NCBI GenBank assembly: GCA_015492245.1
Contig: WGFM01000025.1
Coordinates: 1 to 64,000, forward strand
Length of the DNA: 64,000 nt
Origin: Deltaproteobacteria bacterium
GTDB taxonomy: Bacteria > Desulfobacterota > GWC2-55-46 > DRQE01
Direction: 5' to 3'
Each line of letters starts with the position of its first letter. Positions within the stretch are counted from its first letter, which is position 1. The position numbers and the translations under genes were made by a program. The notes beneath the pieces were generated by a model, which saw nothing but the letters and a program-made list of their open reading frames with translations, did not search any database and was not told the origin of the DNA. Below are positions 1 to 8,331 of this stretch, piece after piece.

Positions 1-179
1 GGAGCCATTTTGATGGCTGTTTCAAACTCCTTCAAGGTCTCCTTCCGACTTACCCGCACAAGAGAAAAGGCAGGGAAAATAAAACTCTCCCTTTCTCCTT
101 TGCTGGATTGATGATAATGAAATCCACCCACACCCGCCCAGAAAAGGAATTTGACTTTTTGCTTTTCTTTGCTATCCAT
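1..179 (-). CDS. Partial hypothetical protein, running off the left edge
   Basis: Read from the minus strand, not in the ORF track: MDSKEKQKVKFLFWAGVGGFHYHQSSKGERESFIFPAFSLVRVSRKETLKEFETAIKMA..., open to the window edge. Confidence 0.55.
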   Translation of the reverse strand, partial: MDSKEKQKVKFLFWAGVGGFHYHQSSKGERESFIFPAFSLVRVSRKETLKEFETAIKMA

Positions 180-235
180 TATTATGTGATGTTAAATGAT
201 GATAAACTCTGGCAGGTTAAAAAGGAGTTAAAACT

Positions 236-442
236 ATGATGGAAGGGTTTTCTGAAATAATGACCCTTAAGGAGACGGCAAAATATTTAAAAATAGGAAA
301 ATCTACTCTTTATAGAATGGCAAGGGAAGGCAAAATCCCTGCGGTGAAAATCGCTAATCAATGGAGATTTAGAAAAGATGAAATTGATAAATGGTGGCGT
401 GAAGTAAGAAATAAGGAAATTCTTACCCACAAAGAAAAATAA
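236..442 (+). CDS. Excisionase-family helix-turn-helix DNA-binding protein
   Basis: MTLKETAKYLKIGKSTLYRMAREGKIPAVKIANQWRFRKDEIDKWW is the HTH_17/excisionase signature. Confidence 0.85.
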   Translation: MMEGFSEIMTLKETAKYLKIGKSTLYRMAREGKIPAVKIANQWRFRKDEIDKWWREVRNKEILTHKEK

Positions 443-543
443 ATCTTCTCTCTTTCTATTCAACTCTTAAAAGCCGAAAGTTTGAGGGCTGGGAACTTTT
501 TGGTATTTATGGCGATGTAGGCTTCTCCGCCGTTATTATTTCA

Positions 544-626
544 GTATAACGTTCCGCGGACATACGAAGTTCGGCTTTGCCGAATTTCCGCGGAGCGAAA
601 CGTAGCTGGTATGTCCGCTGTTAGGC
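544..626 (-). repeat. attC-like site (integron cassette recombination site), minus-strand orientation
   Basis: Minus strand: GCCTAAC-A-GCGGACATAC...TTCGGC-AAA-GCCGAA...GTATGTCCGC-GGAAC-GTTATAC. Outer simple-site-like ends, 10-bp perfect arms (556-565/609-618), inner hairpin 570-584. Confidence 0.55.
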
Positions 627-637
627 GACGTTGCCAC
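620..637. repeat. 18-bp inverted repeat, arm A (pairs with 1776-1793)
   Basis: GTTAGGCGACGTTGCCAC vs reverse complement of 1776-1793, GTTAGGCGACATTGCCAC (17/18). Confidence 0.9.
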
Positions 638-641
638 ATTT

Positions 642-1760
642 TTACTGACCATCCTGAACATATTTAAATCCAAGTTTAATCGAAAGTTCAGCCTTCATCA
701 GTTCCTTCCCAAGGTATGCAGCATGTGTTAGCTGGGTAATCCATCCATTTTTGATAATTGTCCAGTATATGCTTCTTGCATCTTTCCCTTCAATGATCCT
801 TAACAGCCTGTTATCGTAAGAATAATGCTCCACTGTAATAATTTTCTTTTCAGGCTGTGGAATGATAACAAAATAACCTGCTTTATCCATTTCAACTTTA
901 TCAGGCTCCTGAGCTTGAATGACAGGTGCGGAGAGAACTTGGCTGGAATCAGCTTTCTCTATATATTCCTTACAACCACAAGATGCAATAACTTCTTGGG
1001 AGAGTTCTTTTATTATTTTAACGATTTCCTTTTCATTCTCACATCCAATCATATCTACAACCTGAACCTGTTTCCGAAAGACCTCTATCTCCTTCTGGGT
1101 AACATTTCTTAAGATAGGACGCTTTCCGGGAGAGCCTACAACTCTCATATTCTCATCTACACCATTTTTCCACAGAGCAAGCAGTGTTTTACCACTATGA
1201 TGACCCTCAGGGTCTTTACCAACCAAAAGAAGAACGCGAATGGTAGGATTTGTTATCGTATTCTTGATAATTTTGTCAATGCCTATATTCTCTGTCTCTG
1301 TCTTACCCACAATACAGAGTTCTTTTGGTCTTATGCTGACAAGCTTTTCTGCGAGTTCCATATTTGCAAGGGTTGAAACTGCTACAGGGCAGTTTGCTCC
1401 GTCGCAGAAAGCAAAATACTCACCAGGGACAGGAGGCCAAGTTTGCTCCCCAATCTTAAAGGTGCAATTTGTAGCATGAAAGCCAGCATCAGGAAAAGCG
1501 TGGCTAAAAATATTCATTGCTACCGCAGGATAGCAGTATTCACATCCAAGGCAAGCATATTTTACTGGTTCCATCTCCTTAAGCCACTGTTTTATATTAT
1601 TGAGTAATTCAGAAAAGCCTTCAATTTGGACTAAGGAAAGAGAATACCGAAGACTTTCCAAAGTTTCCTTCATGCATCCACATTTTTTACATTTTGCAAG
1701 TTCCATTCCTTTCTCCAGTTCGGATTGAATGTTGTCTATTTGTTTTTTCTTTAACATCAT
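642..1760 (-). CDS. Tetrahydromethanopterin S-methyltransferase subunit A (MtrA)-like protein with C-terminal DUF4346-like domain
   Basis: TENIGIDKIIKNTITNPTIRVLLLVGKDPEGHHSGKTLLALWKNGVDENMRVVGSPGKRPIL resembles the MtrA corrinoid domain; C-terminal GYFVIIPQPEKKIITVEHYSYDNRLLRIIEGKDARSIYWTIIKNGWITQLTHAAYLGKELMKAE resembles DUF4346. Confidence 0.75.
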   Translation of the reverse strand: MMLKKKQIDNIQSELEKGMELAKCKKCGCMKETLESLRYSLSLVQIEGFSELLNNIKQWLKEMEPVKYACLGCEYCYPAVAMNIFSHAFPDAGFHATNCTFKIGEQTWPPVPGEYFAFCDGANCPVAVSTLANMELAEKLVSIRPKELCIVGKTETENIGIDKIIKNTITNPTIRVLLLVGKDPEGHHSGKTLLALWKNGVDENMRVVGSPGKRPILRNVTQKEIEVFRKQVQVVDMIGCENEKEIVKIIKELSQEVIASCGCKEYIEKADSSQVLSAPVIQAQEPDKVEMDKAGYFVIIPQPEKKIITVEHYSYDNRLLRIIEGKDARSIYWTIIKNGWITQLTHAAYLGKELMKAELSIKLGFKYVQDGQ

Positions 1761-1775
1761 TCTTCATCTCCTTAA

Positions 1776-1793
1776 GTGGCAATGTCGCCTAAC
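1776..1793. repeat. 18-bp inverted repeat, arm B
   Basis: GTGGCAATGTCGCCTAAC, near-perfect inverted copy of 620-637. Confidence 0.9.
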
Positions 1794-1831
1794 TCGTTCA
1801 TATACGCATTTCGGAAAATTGTACAGCTAAT

Positions 1832-1919
1832 GGACAAGGTCTCCACCTTGATGTGGTAAGATTAAGGTGGATGAACCCCAAAGAACTTACCACATTGGAA
1901 AAGAGGAGACACCTTGTCC
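1832..1919. repeat. Nested inverted repeats upstream of the transposase
   Basis: GGACAAGGTCTCC (1832-1844) vs GGAGACACCTTGTCC (1905-1919); ATGTGGTAAG (1851-1860) vs CTTACCACAT (1886-1895), perfect; TCCACCTT (1842-1849) vs AAGGTGGA (1864-1871). Confidence 0.75.
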
Positions 1920-3012
1920 CCAATAGAATATTACCAGTTAATAAAAGATATGAAAAGTAGTTTTGACTTAAGATTAAGAATGGTTCAATATGCCCTGAAA
2001 CACTCAAAGTCAGAGGCTTCAACGGTCTTTGGCACAACGAGGGATACCGTCCGAAAGTGGGTTGAGCGTTATCTCAAAGAAGGTCCAAAAGGGCTCATCG
2101 ATAGACCCAGAAGACCCAGACACTCTCCCCACAAGATACCCGATGAGCTTGAAAAGAGGATACTCTCCCTGAGAGAGGACTTTCCCCACATGGGTCCAGA
2201 AAGGCTCAAGAGCCAGTTTTCTCTACCCTGCTCCAGTGGTGCCATATACAGGGTATTGAAACAGAACGGGATGATTAAACCCCGAAAGAAGAAGTACCAG
2301 AGAGAGAGGGATTTAAGGCACATAAAGGCTCTCTATAGGCCCTTTGAGAAGATACAGATAGATGTGAAGGAACTTAAGGATATAGTGGAGCTATATCCAG
2401 CACTCAGGCGGTATAAACTTCCTGTGTATCAGTATACGGCAAGATGTGTAAGGAGTGGGGCGAGTTTCATCTCCTATGGGTTTGAACAGAGCCTTACCAA
2501 TTCCACTGTTTTTGCGAGGTATGTGCTTGGGCACTTAAGGGATATGGGTATAGATGTGGGGGTTGTTCAGACTGACAATGGAGGTGCGTTTGTTGGGGGA
2601 TGGCAGAGCAAGGGGGGCGAGTGTTTTTACTGGGACTGTTGAGGGGGAATTTTGTATGATACACAGGCGTATTCCCCCTGGGGCTAAGACATGGAACTCT
2701 CTTGTCGAGGCCTTTCACAGGCTTATAGAGGAGGAGCTGTACAGGGTTGAGGGATTTGGTTCTCTGGGGGATTTTCTGCGTAAGGCATATACCTATAATC
2801 TTTACTTCAACTATCTGAGGAAGAACAGTTACAAGGGAGGAACTCCGTGGGAGATTGTGGTGGAGTGTTTTGGAGAGGTGGATAAGAAACTTCTATCTCT
2901 ACCACCTGTAATCCTCGATAATCATCCCCCATGGAAAACTGAAGACCTTGTTGGTGAAGAGTACACTTTCATATCATATCCGCACCCATTTGATTTATCC
3001 CCCTTCTTGTGA
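1914..3012 (+). pseudogene. IS481/IS3-like DDE transposase (helix-turn-helix plus rve), split by a +1 frameshift near the G6 run at 2612-2617
   Basis: ORFs 1914-2642 and 2554-3012 are the two halves of one protein: HTH (TVFGTTRDTVRKWVERY), catalytic D in FEKIQIDVKEL, D in VVQTDNGGAF, E in WNSLVEAFHRLIEEE. Confidence 0.85.
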
Positions 3013-3026
3013 TTAAATAGAGTATT

Positions 3027-3743
3027 ATGAATGAGAAGCCCTTCTCGGTTGTGCTTGTAAGTGGTGGGATGGACAGCCTCGTGTGTGCAGGTATTGCTGT
3101 GGCTGAATCCCGGAGGTGTGCCTTTCTGCATGCAAACTACGGGCAGAGAACAGAGAGACGGGAGCTTGAAAGCTTCCACAGGATAGCAGACTTCTACAAC
3201 ATAAAAGAGCGGCTCCTTGTAGACCTCAACTATCTCAAACACATCGGTGGGTCTGCCCTTACGGATACATCCATAGAGGTGCCCCCTGGGGAGCTTGAAA
3301 GAAAGGAGATACCACCGACCTATGTGCCCTTCAGGAATGCCCATTTTCTTTCTATAGCCACAAGCTGGGCAGAGGTCCTGGGTGCAGGGCGCATATACAT
3401 TGGTGCTGTTGAGGAGGACAGCTCTGGTTATCCCGACTGCAGGGGGAGTTTCTATCGTGCCTTCGAGGGTGCCATAAAGGAGGGCACGAGGCCCACAACC
3501 CAGATAGAGATAATAACCCCCCTTATACACATGAAAAAGGCAGAGATTGTCAGAAAGGGTGCAGAACTGGGTGTGCCCTTCGAGCTCTCCTGGTCCTGCT
3601 ACAGGGATGGAGGGGTGGCCTGTGGCAGGTGTGATTCCTGTCTTCTAAGGCTTCGGGGGTTCATAGAGGCAGGTATGGAAGACCCCATACCATACGAGAC
3701 TGTAGACATTCTACAGAAGACCAGCGAGGAGGAAGGCCCATGA
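3027..3743 (+). CDS. queC: 7-cyano-7-deazaguanine synthase
   Basis: VVLVSGGMDSLVCAGIA PP-loop; C-terminal CYRDGGVACGRCDSCLLRLRGF zinc motif. Confidence 0.95.
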   Translation: MNEKPFSVVLVSGGMDSLVCAGIAVAESRRCAFLHANYGQRTERRELESFHRIADFYNIKERLLVDLNYLKHIGGSALTDTSIEVPPGELERKEIPPTYVPFRNAHFLSIATSWAEVLGAGRIYIGAVEEDSSGYPDCRGSFYRAFEGAIKEGTRPTTQIEIITPLIHMKKAEIVRKGAELGVPFELSWSCYRDGGVACGRCDSCLLRLRGFIEAGMEDPIPYETVDILQKTSEEEGP

Positions 3744-3871
3744 CCTTCATAGAGTTCCTCGAGAAGAGAAAGAAGATAGACCTGGAGGATAAGGACCTTG
3801 ATGAGCTCATGGACGAATACTACGACGAATACATCGCCTTCATGCGCGGCCTGAAGGACGGCTGCGGATGA
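3740..3871 (+). CDS. Small acidic protein of 43 aa, unknown function
   Basis: ATGA overlap with the queC stop: MTFIEFLEKRKKIDLEDKDLDELMDEYYDEYIAFMRGLKDGCG; ends 1 nt before the end of the convergent slp gene. Confidence 0.5.
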   Translation: MTFIEFLEKRKKIDLEDKDLDELMDEYYDEYIAFMRGLKDGCG

Positions 3872-4384
3872 TCAGGGATAATAGTGGGGCGGTGGATAGT
3901 AGGGCGGATAGTAGTACCACCATGGAGGTGGAACAGGGTAGAGATCCTCTGGTGGGTCAAAAAGATGCAGTTCTACAGGTTCTACCACTGGATAGGTGTA
4001 GCTCATGTTGCCAATCTTTCTTGCCATCGTTCCCTTTATGGTGCCTGCAACCGTTATGCCCCGTTTGGGGCTGTATATGAGGCGGTCGAGAAAGCCAGGG
4101 GCCTCTATGAGGAACCTGCCACTGGATGTGTCCACTGAAAAGCTCGGCCTGTGGGTGGATGTAAGCTCTGTCTGGAATACCTCAATGAGGGTGCTGTCTT
4201 CGAGATACTCTACAGACACTATTATACCACCCCATAGAACGGTATGGCCTGTGTATCGTTCAGGGTCATCCAGTACAGCCTCCAGTGTGATTGAGGGCTC
4301 AACCCTTCCCAGCACCTCGGGCGATATTACAGAGGCACAGCCTGCCAGAAGAAGGGCGCAGAGGATTACAGAGGTGTATCTCAT
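3872..4384 (-). CDS. Slp-family outer membrane lipoprotein
   Basis: Lipobox LLLAGCAS; LDDPERYTGHTVLWGGIIVSVEYLEDSTLIEV is Slp-like; Tyr/Pro-rich C-terminus. Confidence 0.85.
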   Translation of the reverse strand: MRYTSVILCALLLAGCASVISPEVLGRVEPSITLEAVLDDPERYTGHTVLWGGIIVSVEYLEDSTLIEVFQTELTSTHRPSFSVDTSSGRFLIEAPGFLDRLIYSPKRGITVAGTIKGTMARKIGNMSYTYPVVEPVELHLFDPPEDLYPVPPPWWYYYPPYYPPPHYYP

Positions 4385-4410
4385 AAAGGATATTTTATAG
4401 CATCCCTCAG

Positions 4411-5571
4411 GTGTGTCAAATGAAGGGTATAGACATAAACGAGATAGAATCCAGAAGGATTGCGCCCTACGGGGTCAGGAGCAGGGATTCCCGTGGCAGG
4501 CGTCATCCCGAAAGGGAGCATCCCTTCCGCTCTCTCTTCCAGCGCGATAGAGACCGCATAATCCATTGCAACGCCTTCAGAAGGCTTGAGTACAAGACCC
4601 AGGTCTTCGTCTACCACGAGGGAGACCACTACCGCACCCGCCTTACCCACACCATAGAGGTCTCCCAGATCTCACGCACCATTGCAAGGGCATGCGGGCT
4701 GAACGAAGACCTTGCAGAGGCCATCGCCCTTGCCCATGACCTTGGGCATCCCCCATTCGGCCATACGGGCGAGAACATGCTCAATGAGTTGATGAAAGAC
4801 CACGGCGGGTTCGAACACAACCGCCAGAGCCTTCGCATAGTGGATGAGCTCGAGAAACGCTATCCTGACTTCAGGGGGCTCAACCTCACATGGGAGGTAA
4901 GAGAAGGCATAATAAAACACCGCTCCGAGCACGATCATCCCGAGGCCCTCGAGGAGTTCGCCCTCTTCAGACACCCCTCCCTTGAGGCCCAGATTGTGGA
5001 TGTGGCAGACGAGATAGCCTACAACAACCACGACATAGACGATGGGCTCTCCTCAAAGATGATAGCCCTCGAGGACCTTGAAGGGGTTACTCTCTGGCAG
5101 GAGAACTTCGATGTGGTGAAAGGGGAGTTCAAAGAGGCAGACATTAAGATATTGAAATACCAGACCATAATAAGAATAATAAACGCACAGGTTACAGACC
5201 TGGTGGAAAACATTCTCGAGACGGTCAAGAAAGAGGGCATAGACTCTCCAGACAAGGTGAGACAGAGAAGGGCCCCCATATCCAGGTTCAGCCCCGAGAT
5301 GGAACAGAAGAACACAGAGCTTAAGAGATTTCTCAGAAAGCACCTCTATGACCACTACCGGGTCTTGAGGATGGCAGACAAGGCAGAAAGGATACTCAGG
5401 GCTCTGTTCGATATATATCTTAAGAAGCCAGAGCTAATGCCCCCCCACTTTGTGGCAGACATCGAGAGGGTTGGCAAAGAGCGCCTCATATGCGACTACA
5501 TAGCAGGCATGACCGACAGGTTCGCACTGACAGAATACAAAAAACTCTTCGATCCCTTCGAAAGGGTCTGA
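4411..5571 (+). CDS. dgt: Deoxyguanosinetriphosphate triphosphohydrolase-like protein
   Basis: HD motif in LAEAIALAHDLGHPPFGHTGE; RDRDRIIHCNAFRRLEYKTQVF. Confidence 0.93.
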   Translation: MCQMKGIDINEIESRRIAPYGVRSRDSRGRRHPEREHPFRSLFQRDRDRIIHCNAFRRLEYKTQVFVYHEGDHYRTRLTHTIEVSQISRTIARACGLNEDLAEAIALAHDLGHPPFGHTGENMLNELMKDHGGFEHNRQSLRIVDELEKRYPDFRGLNLTWEVREGIIKHRSEHDHPEALEEFALFRHPSLEAQIVDVADEIAYNNHDIDDGLSSKMIALEDLEGVTLWQENFDVVKGEFKEADIKILKYQTIIRIINAQVTDLVENILETVKKEGIDSPDKVRQRRAPISRFSPEMEQKNTELKRFLRKHLYDHYRVLRMADKAERILRALFDIYLKKPELMPPHFVADIERVGKERLICDYIAGMTDRFALTEYKKLFDPFERV

Positions 5572-5752
5572 CACCACATACTTAAGCCCCTTCTTTAACC
5601 TCTGCAGACAGGAAAGATGGCCCAGGACAAAAGTGGCATACATACCCCCCTTTTTAAATCTCTGCTATACTTTGAGGTAGAGCCTGCAGGTTGTCCCACT
5701 CCATTCAGGGGCTATAATCTATTAAAAGTTTTTTTTCATAAGGAGGTTTGCC

Positions 5753-8173
5753 ATGGAGAAGGTCCTAAGATACATTCGCTGGTTCAGGGAGATTGGGATA
5801 GACGATGTTCTGCTCGTGGGCGGGAAGAATGCCTCCATAGGGGAGATGTATCGCGAGCTCACCCCCCTTGGGGTCAAGATTCCAAACGGGTTTGCCACAA
5901 CCTCTGAGGCATACTGGCATCTTTTGGAGGAAGGCAGTATTCTCGAGAAACTCAAGGATACCCTCAGGGGGCTTGACAAGAAGGATGTGGCAGACCTGTC
6001 GGAGCGTGGCAAGAGGGCGAGGGAGCTCATACTTGGAGCAGGCCTGCCAGAGGACCTCTGGCAGGAGATAAGGGAATCCTATGACCGCCTCTGTGCCGAA
6101 TACGGGCCTGATACCGATGTGGCTGTGCGTAGCTCTGCCACCGCTGAGGACCTTCCCACAGCATCCTTTGCAGGCCAGCAGGAGAGTTTCCTCAATATCC
6201 GTGGCCACGCAGCCCTCAAGGAGGCCTGTCTGAAGTGCTTTGCCTCGCTCTTTACAGATAGAGCCATATCCTACCGTATAGACAACGGTTTTGACCACTT
6301 CAGGGTTGCCCTGTCTGTGGGGATAATGAAGATGGTAAGGTCAGACCTTGCCTCAAGCGGGGTCGTATTCACCCTCGATACAGAGTCGGGCTTCAGGGAT
6401 GTGGTCTTTATCACCGGCTCATACGGGCTTGGTGAGAACATTGTGCAGGGCGCAGTCAACCCCGATGAGTTCTATGTGTTCAAACCCACATTCAGGGAGG
6501 GCTACAGGGCCATAATAAGAAAGAACCTCGGTGAGAAGAGGATGAAGATGATATACGGTGTTGGCGGCTCGAAGGTGCTCACAAGGAATGTGGAGGTTCC
6601 AGAGGCAGAGCGCAGACGGTTCTGCATAACCGATGAGGAGGTCTTAAGGCTTACAGAATACGCCGTAATCATAGAGGACCACTATTCCCGAAGGGCTGGC
6701 AAGAGATGGCCGATGGACATAGAGTGGGCAAAGGATGGCCTTACAGGGGAACTCTTCGTGGTGCAGGCAAGACCAGAGACGGTGCAGTCCCAGAAGGCGG
6801 TGGATGTCCTCGAGATATACCACCTTGAGGAGAAGGGCAGGGTGCTGGTTACAGGCAAAAGCGTGGGTGAGAAGATTTCCACAGGCAGGGCCCGTGTAAT
6901 AACCGATGTGGCACACCTGGGCAGCCTGAACCCCGGAGAGGTCCTCATTGCCGATACCACCACCCCTGACTGGGAACCTGTCATGAAGAAGGCCTCTGCC
7001 ATTGTAACCAACAGGGGTGGCAGGACCTGCCATGCTGCAATAGTAAGTAGAGAGCTGGGCATACCTGCTGTTGTGGGGGCAGAGGCTGCCACAGAGAAGA
7101 TTTCCACAGGCCAGCCAGTAACCGTAAGCTGTGCAGAGGGAGATAGTGGCATCGTCTACGAGGGAGAACTCCCCTTCAGGGTTGAGACCATAAGCCTCAA
7201 GGAACTCGGCAGACCCCGCACGAAGATAATGATGAACCTTGGCAACCCTGAGGAGGCCTTCTCCCTTTCCATGATACCCAACGATGGAGTGGGGCTTGCC
7301 AGGATGGAGTTTATAATAAACGGCTACATAAAGATACACCCCATGGCACTGGTGCACCCTGAAAGGGTGGATGATCCCGCAGAGAGAGAGAAGATAGAGG
7401 AGCTCACCTGCGGATATGAGGACAAGAGGCTCTACTTTGTGGAACGCCTTGCCCAGGGGGTTGGCACCATAGCCGCAGCCTTCTGGCCGAAGCCTGTTGT
7501 GGTGCGTATGAGTGATTTCAAGACCAACGAGTACGCAAGCCTTATTGGCGGAAGATACTTTGAGCCCCAGGAGGAAAACCCCATGATAGGGTTCCGTGGG
7601 GCCTCGCGCTACTACAGTGAACGCTACAGAGAGGGCTTTGCCCTTGAATGCATGGCCATGAGGCGGGTAAGAGAGGAGTTTGGCCTTAAGAACCTCATCA
7701 TAATGATACCCTTCTGCCGCACCCTGAAGGAGGCAGAACGGGTGCTCCGTGTCATGGAAGAGGAGGGGCTTAAAAGGGACGAGGACGGCCTCAAGGTATA
7801 TGTTATGTGCGAGATACCCAACAATGTGCTCCTTATAGAGGAGTTCGCACGACTCTTCGATGGCTTTTCCATAGGCTCCAACGACCTCACCCAGCTCACC
7901 CTCGGTGTGGACAGAGACTCTGCCCTCCTTTCCACCATATTCGACGAGCGAGATCCAGGGGTAAGGCGCCTTGTCTCCATGTGTATAGAAGGGGCAAGGA
8001 GGTGCGGCAAACACACTGGCATCTGCGGGCAGGCCCCAAGCGATTATCCAGAGTTCGCAGAGTTCCTGGTAAGAGAGGGTATAGACTCCATCTCACTCAA
8101 TCCTGACTCTGTGATGAAGATAACCCTCAGGGTGAAGGAGATGGAAGAGAGACTGTTGACCGAGAGGGTGTGA
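5753..8173 (+). CDS. ppsA: Phosphoenolpyruvate synthase
   Basis: 806 aa; phosphohistidine region NRGGRTCHAAIVSRELGIPAVVG; FSIGSNDLTQLTLGVDRDS. Confidence 0.95.
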   Translation: MEKVLRYIRWFREIGIDDVLLVGGKNASIGEMYRELTPLGVKIPNGFATTSEAYWHLLEEGSILEKLKDTLRGLDKKDVADLSERGKRARELILGAGLPEDLWQEIRESYDRLCAEYGPDTDVAVRSSATAEDLPTASFAGQQESFLNIRGHAALKEACLKCFASLFTDRAISYRIDNGFDHFRVALSVGIMKMVRSDLASSGVVFTLDTESGFRDVVFITGSYGLGENIVQGAVNPDEFYVFKPTFREGYRAIIRKNLGEKRMKMIYGVGGSKVLTRNVEVPEAERRRFCITDEEVLRLTEYAVIIEDHYSRRAGKRWPMDIEWAKDGLTGELFVVQARPETVQSQKAVDVLEIYHLEEKGRVLVTGKSVGEKISTGRARVITDVAHLGSLNPGEVLIADTTTPDWEPVMKKASAIVTNRGGRTCHAAIVSRELGIPAVVGAEAATEKISTGQPVTVSCAEGDSGIVYEGELPFRVETISLKELGRPRTKIMMNLGNPEEAFSLSMIPNDGVGLARMEFIINGYIKIHPMALVHPERVDDPAEREKIEELTCGYEDKRLYFVERLAQGVGTIAAAFWPKPVVVRMSDFKTNEYASLIGGRYFEPQEENPMIGFRGASRYYSERYREGFALECMAMRRVREEFGLKNLIIMIPFCRTLKEAERVLRVMEEEGLKRDEDGLKVYVMCEIPNNVLLIEEFARLFDGFSIGSNDLTQLTLGVDRDSALLSTIFDERDPGVRRLVSMCIEGARRCGKHTGICGQAPSDYPEFAEFLVREGIDSISLNPDSVMKITLRVKEMEERLLTERV

Positions 8174-8204
8174 GGTTTGAACACACTCTCTTCGATTAAG
8201 CACC

Positions 8205-8266
8205 AAAAAACACCCGAACCATGGGGGCCCGTAGAGAGGGGGTCGGCCATCCCATGTTCGGGTGTG
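8205..8266 (-). terminator. Rho-independent terminator for the minus-strand porin gene
   Basis: Minus strand: CACACCCGAACATGGG...CCCATGGTTCGGGTG followed by TTTTTT. Confidence 0.7.
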
Positions 8267-8331
8267 CGCAGATCTTCGAGGTTTCAGGAGGTTGATAGGT
8301 CTTTTACATCTCTTCTTATATGTTAAAGGGC

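Noticed and set aside
6644-8014. 456-aa minus-strand ORF antisense to ppsA
   Set aside because: Fully overlaps a confident PEP synthase; no recognisable domains and atypical Cys/His/Tyr-rich composition; codon bias leaves few antisense stops.
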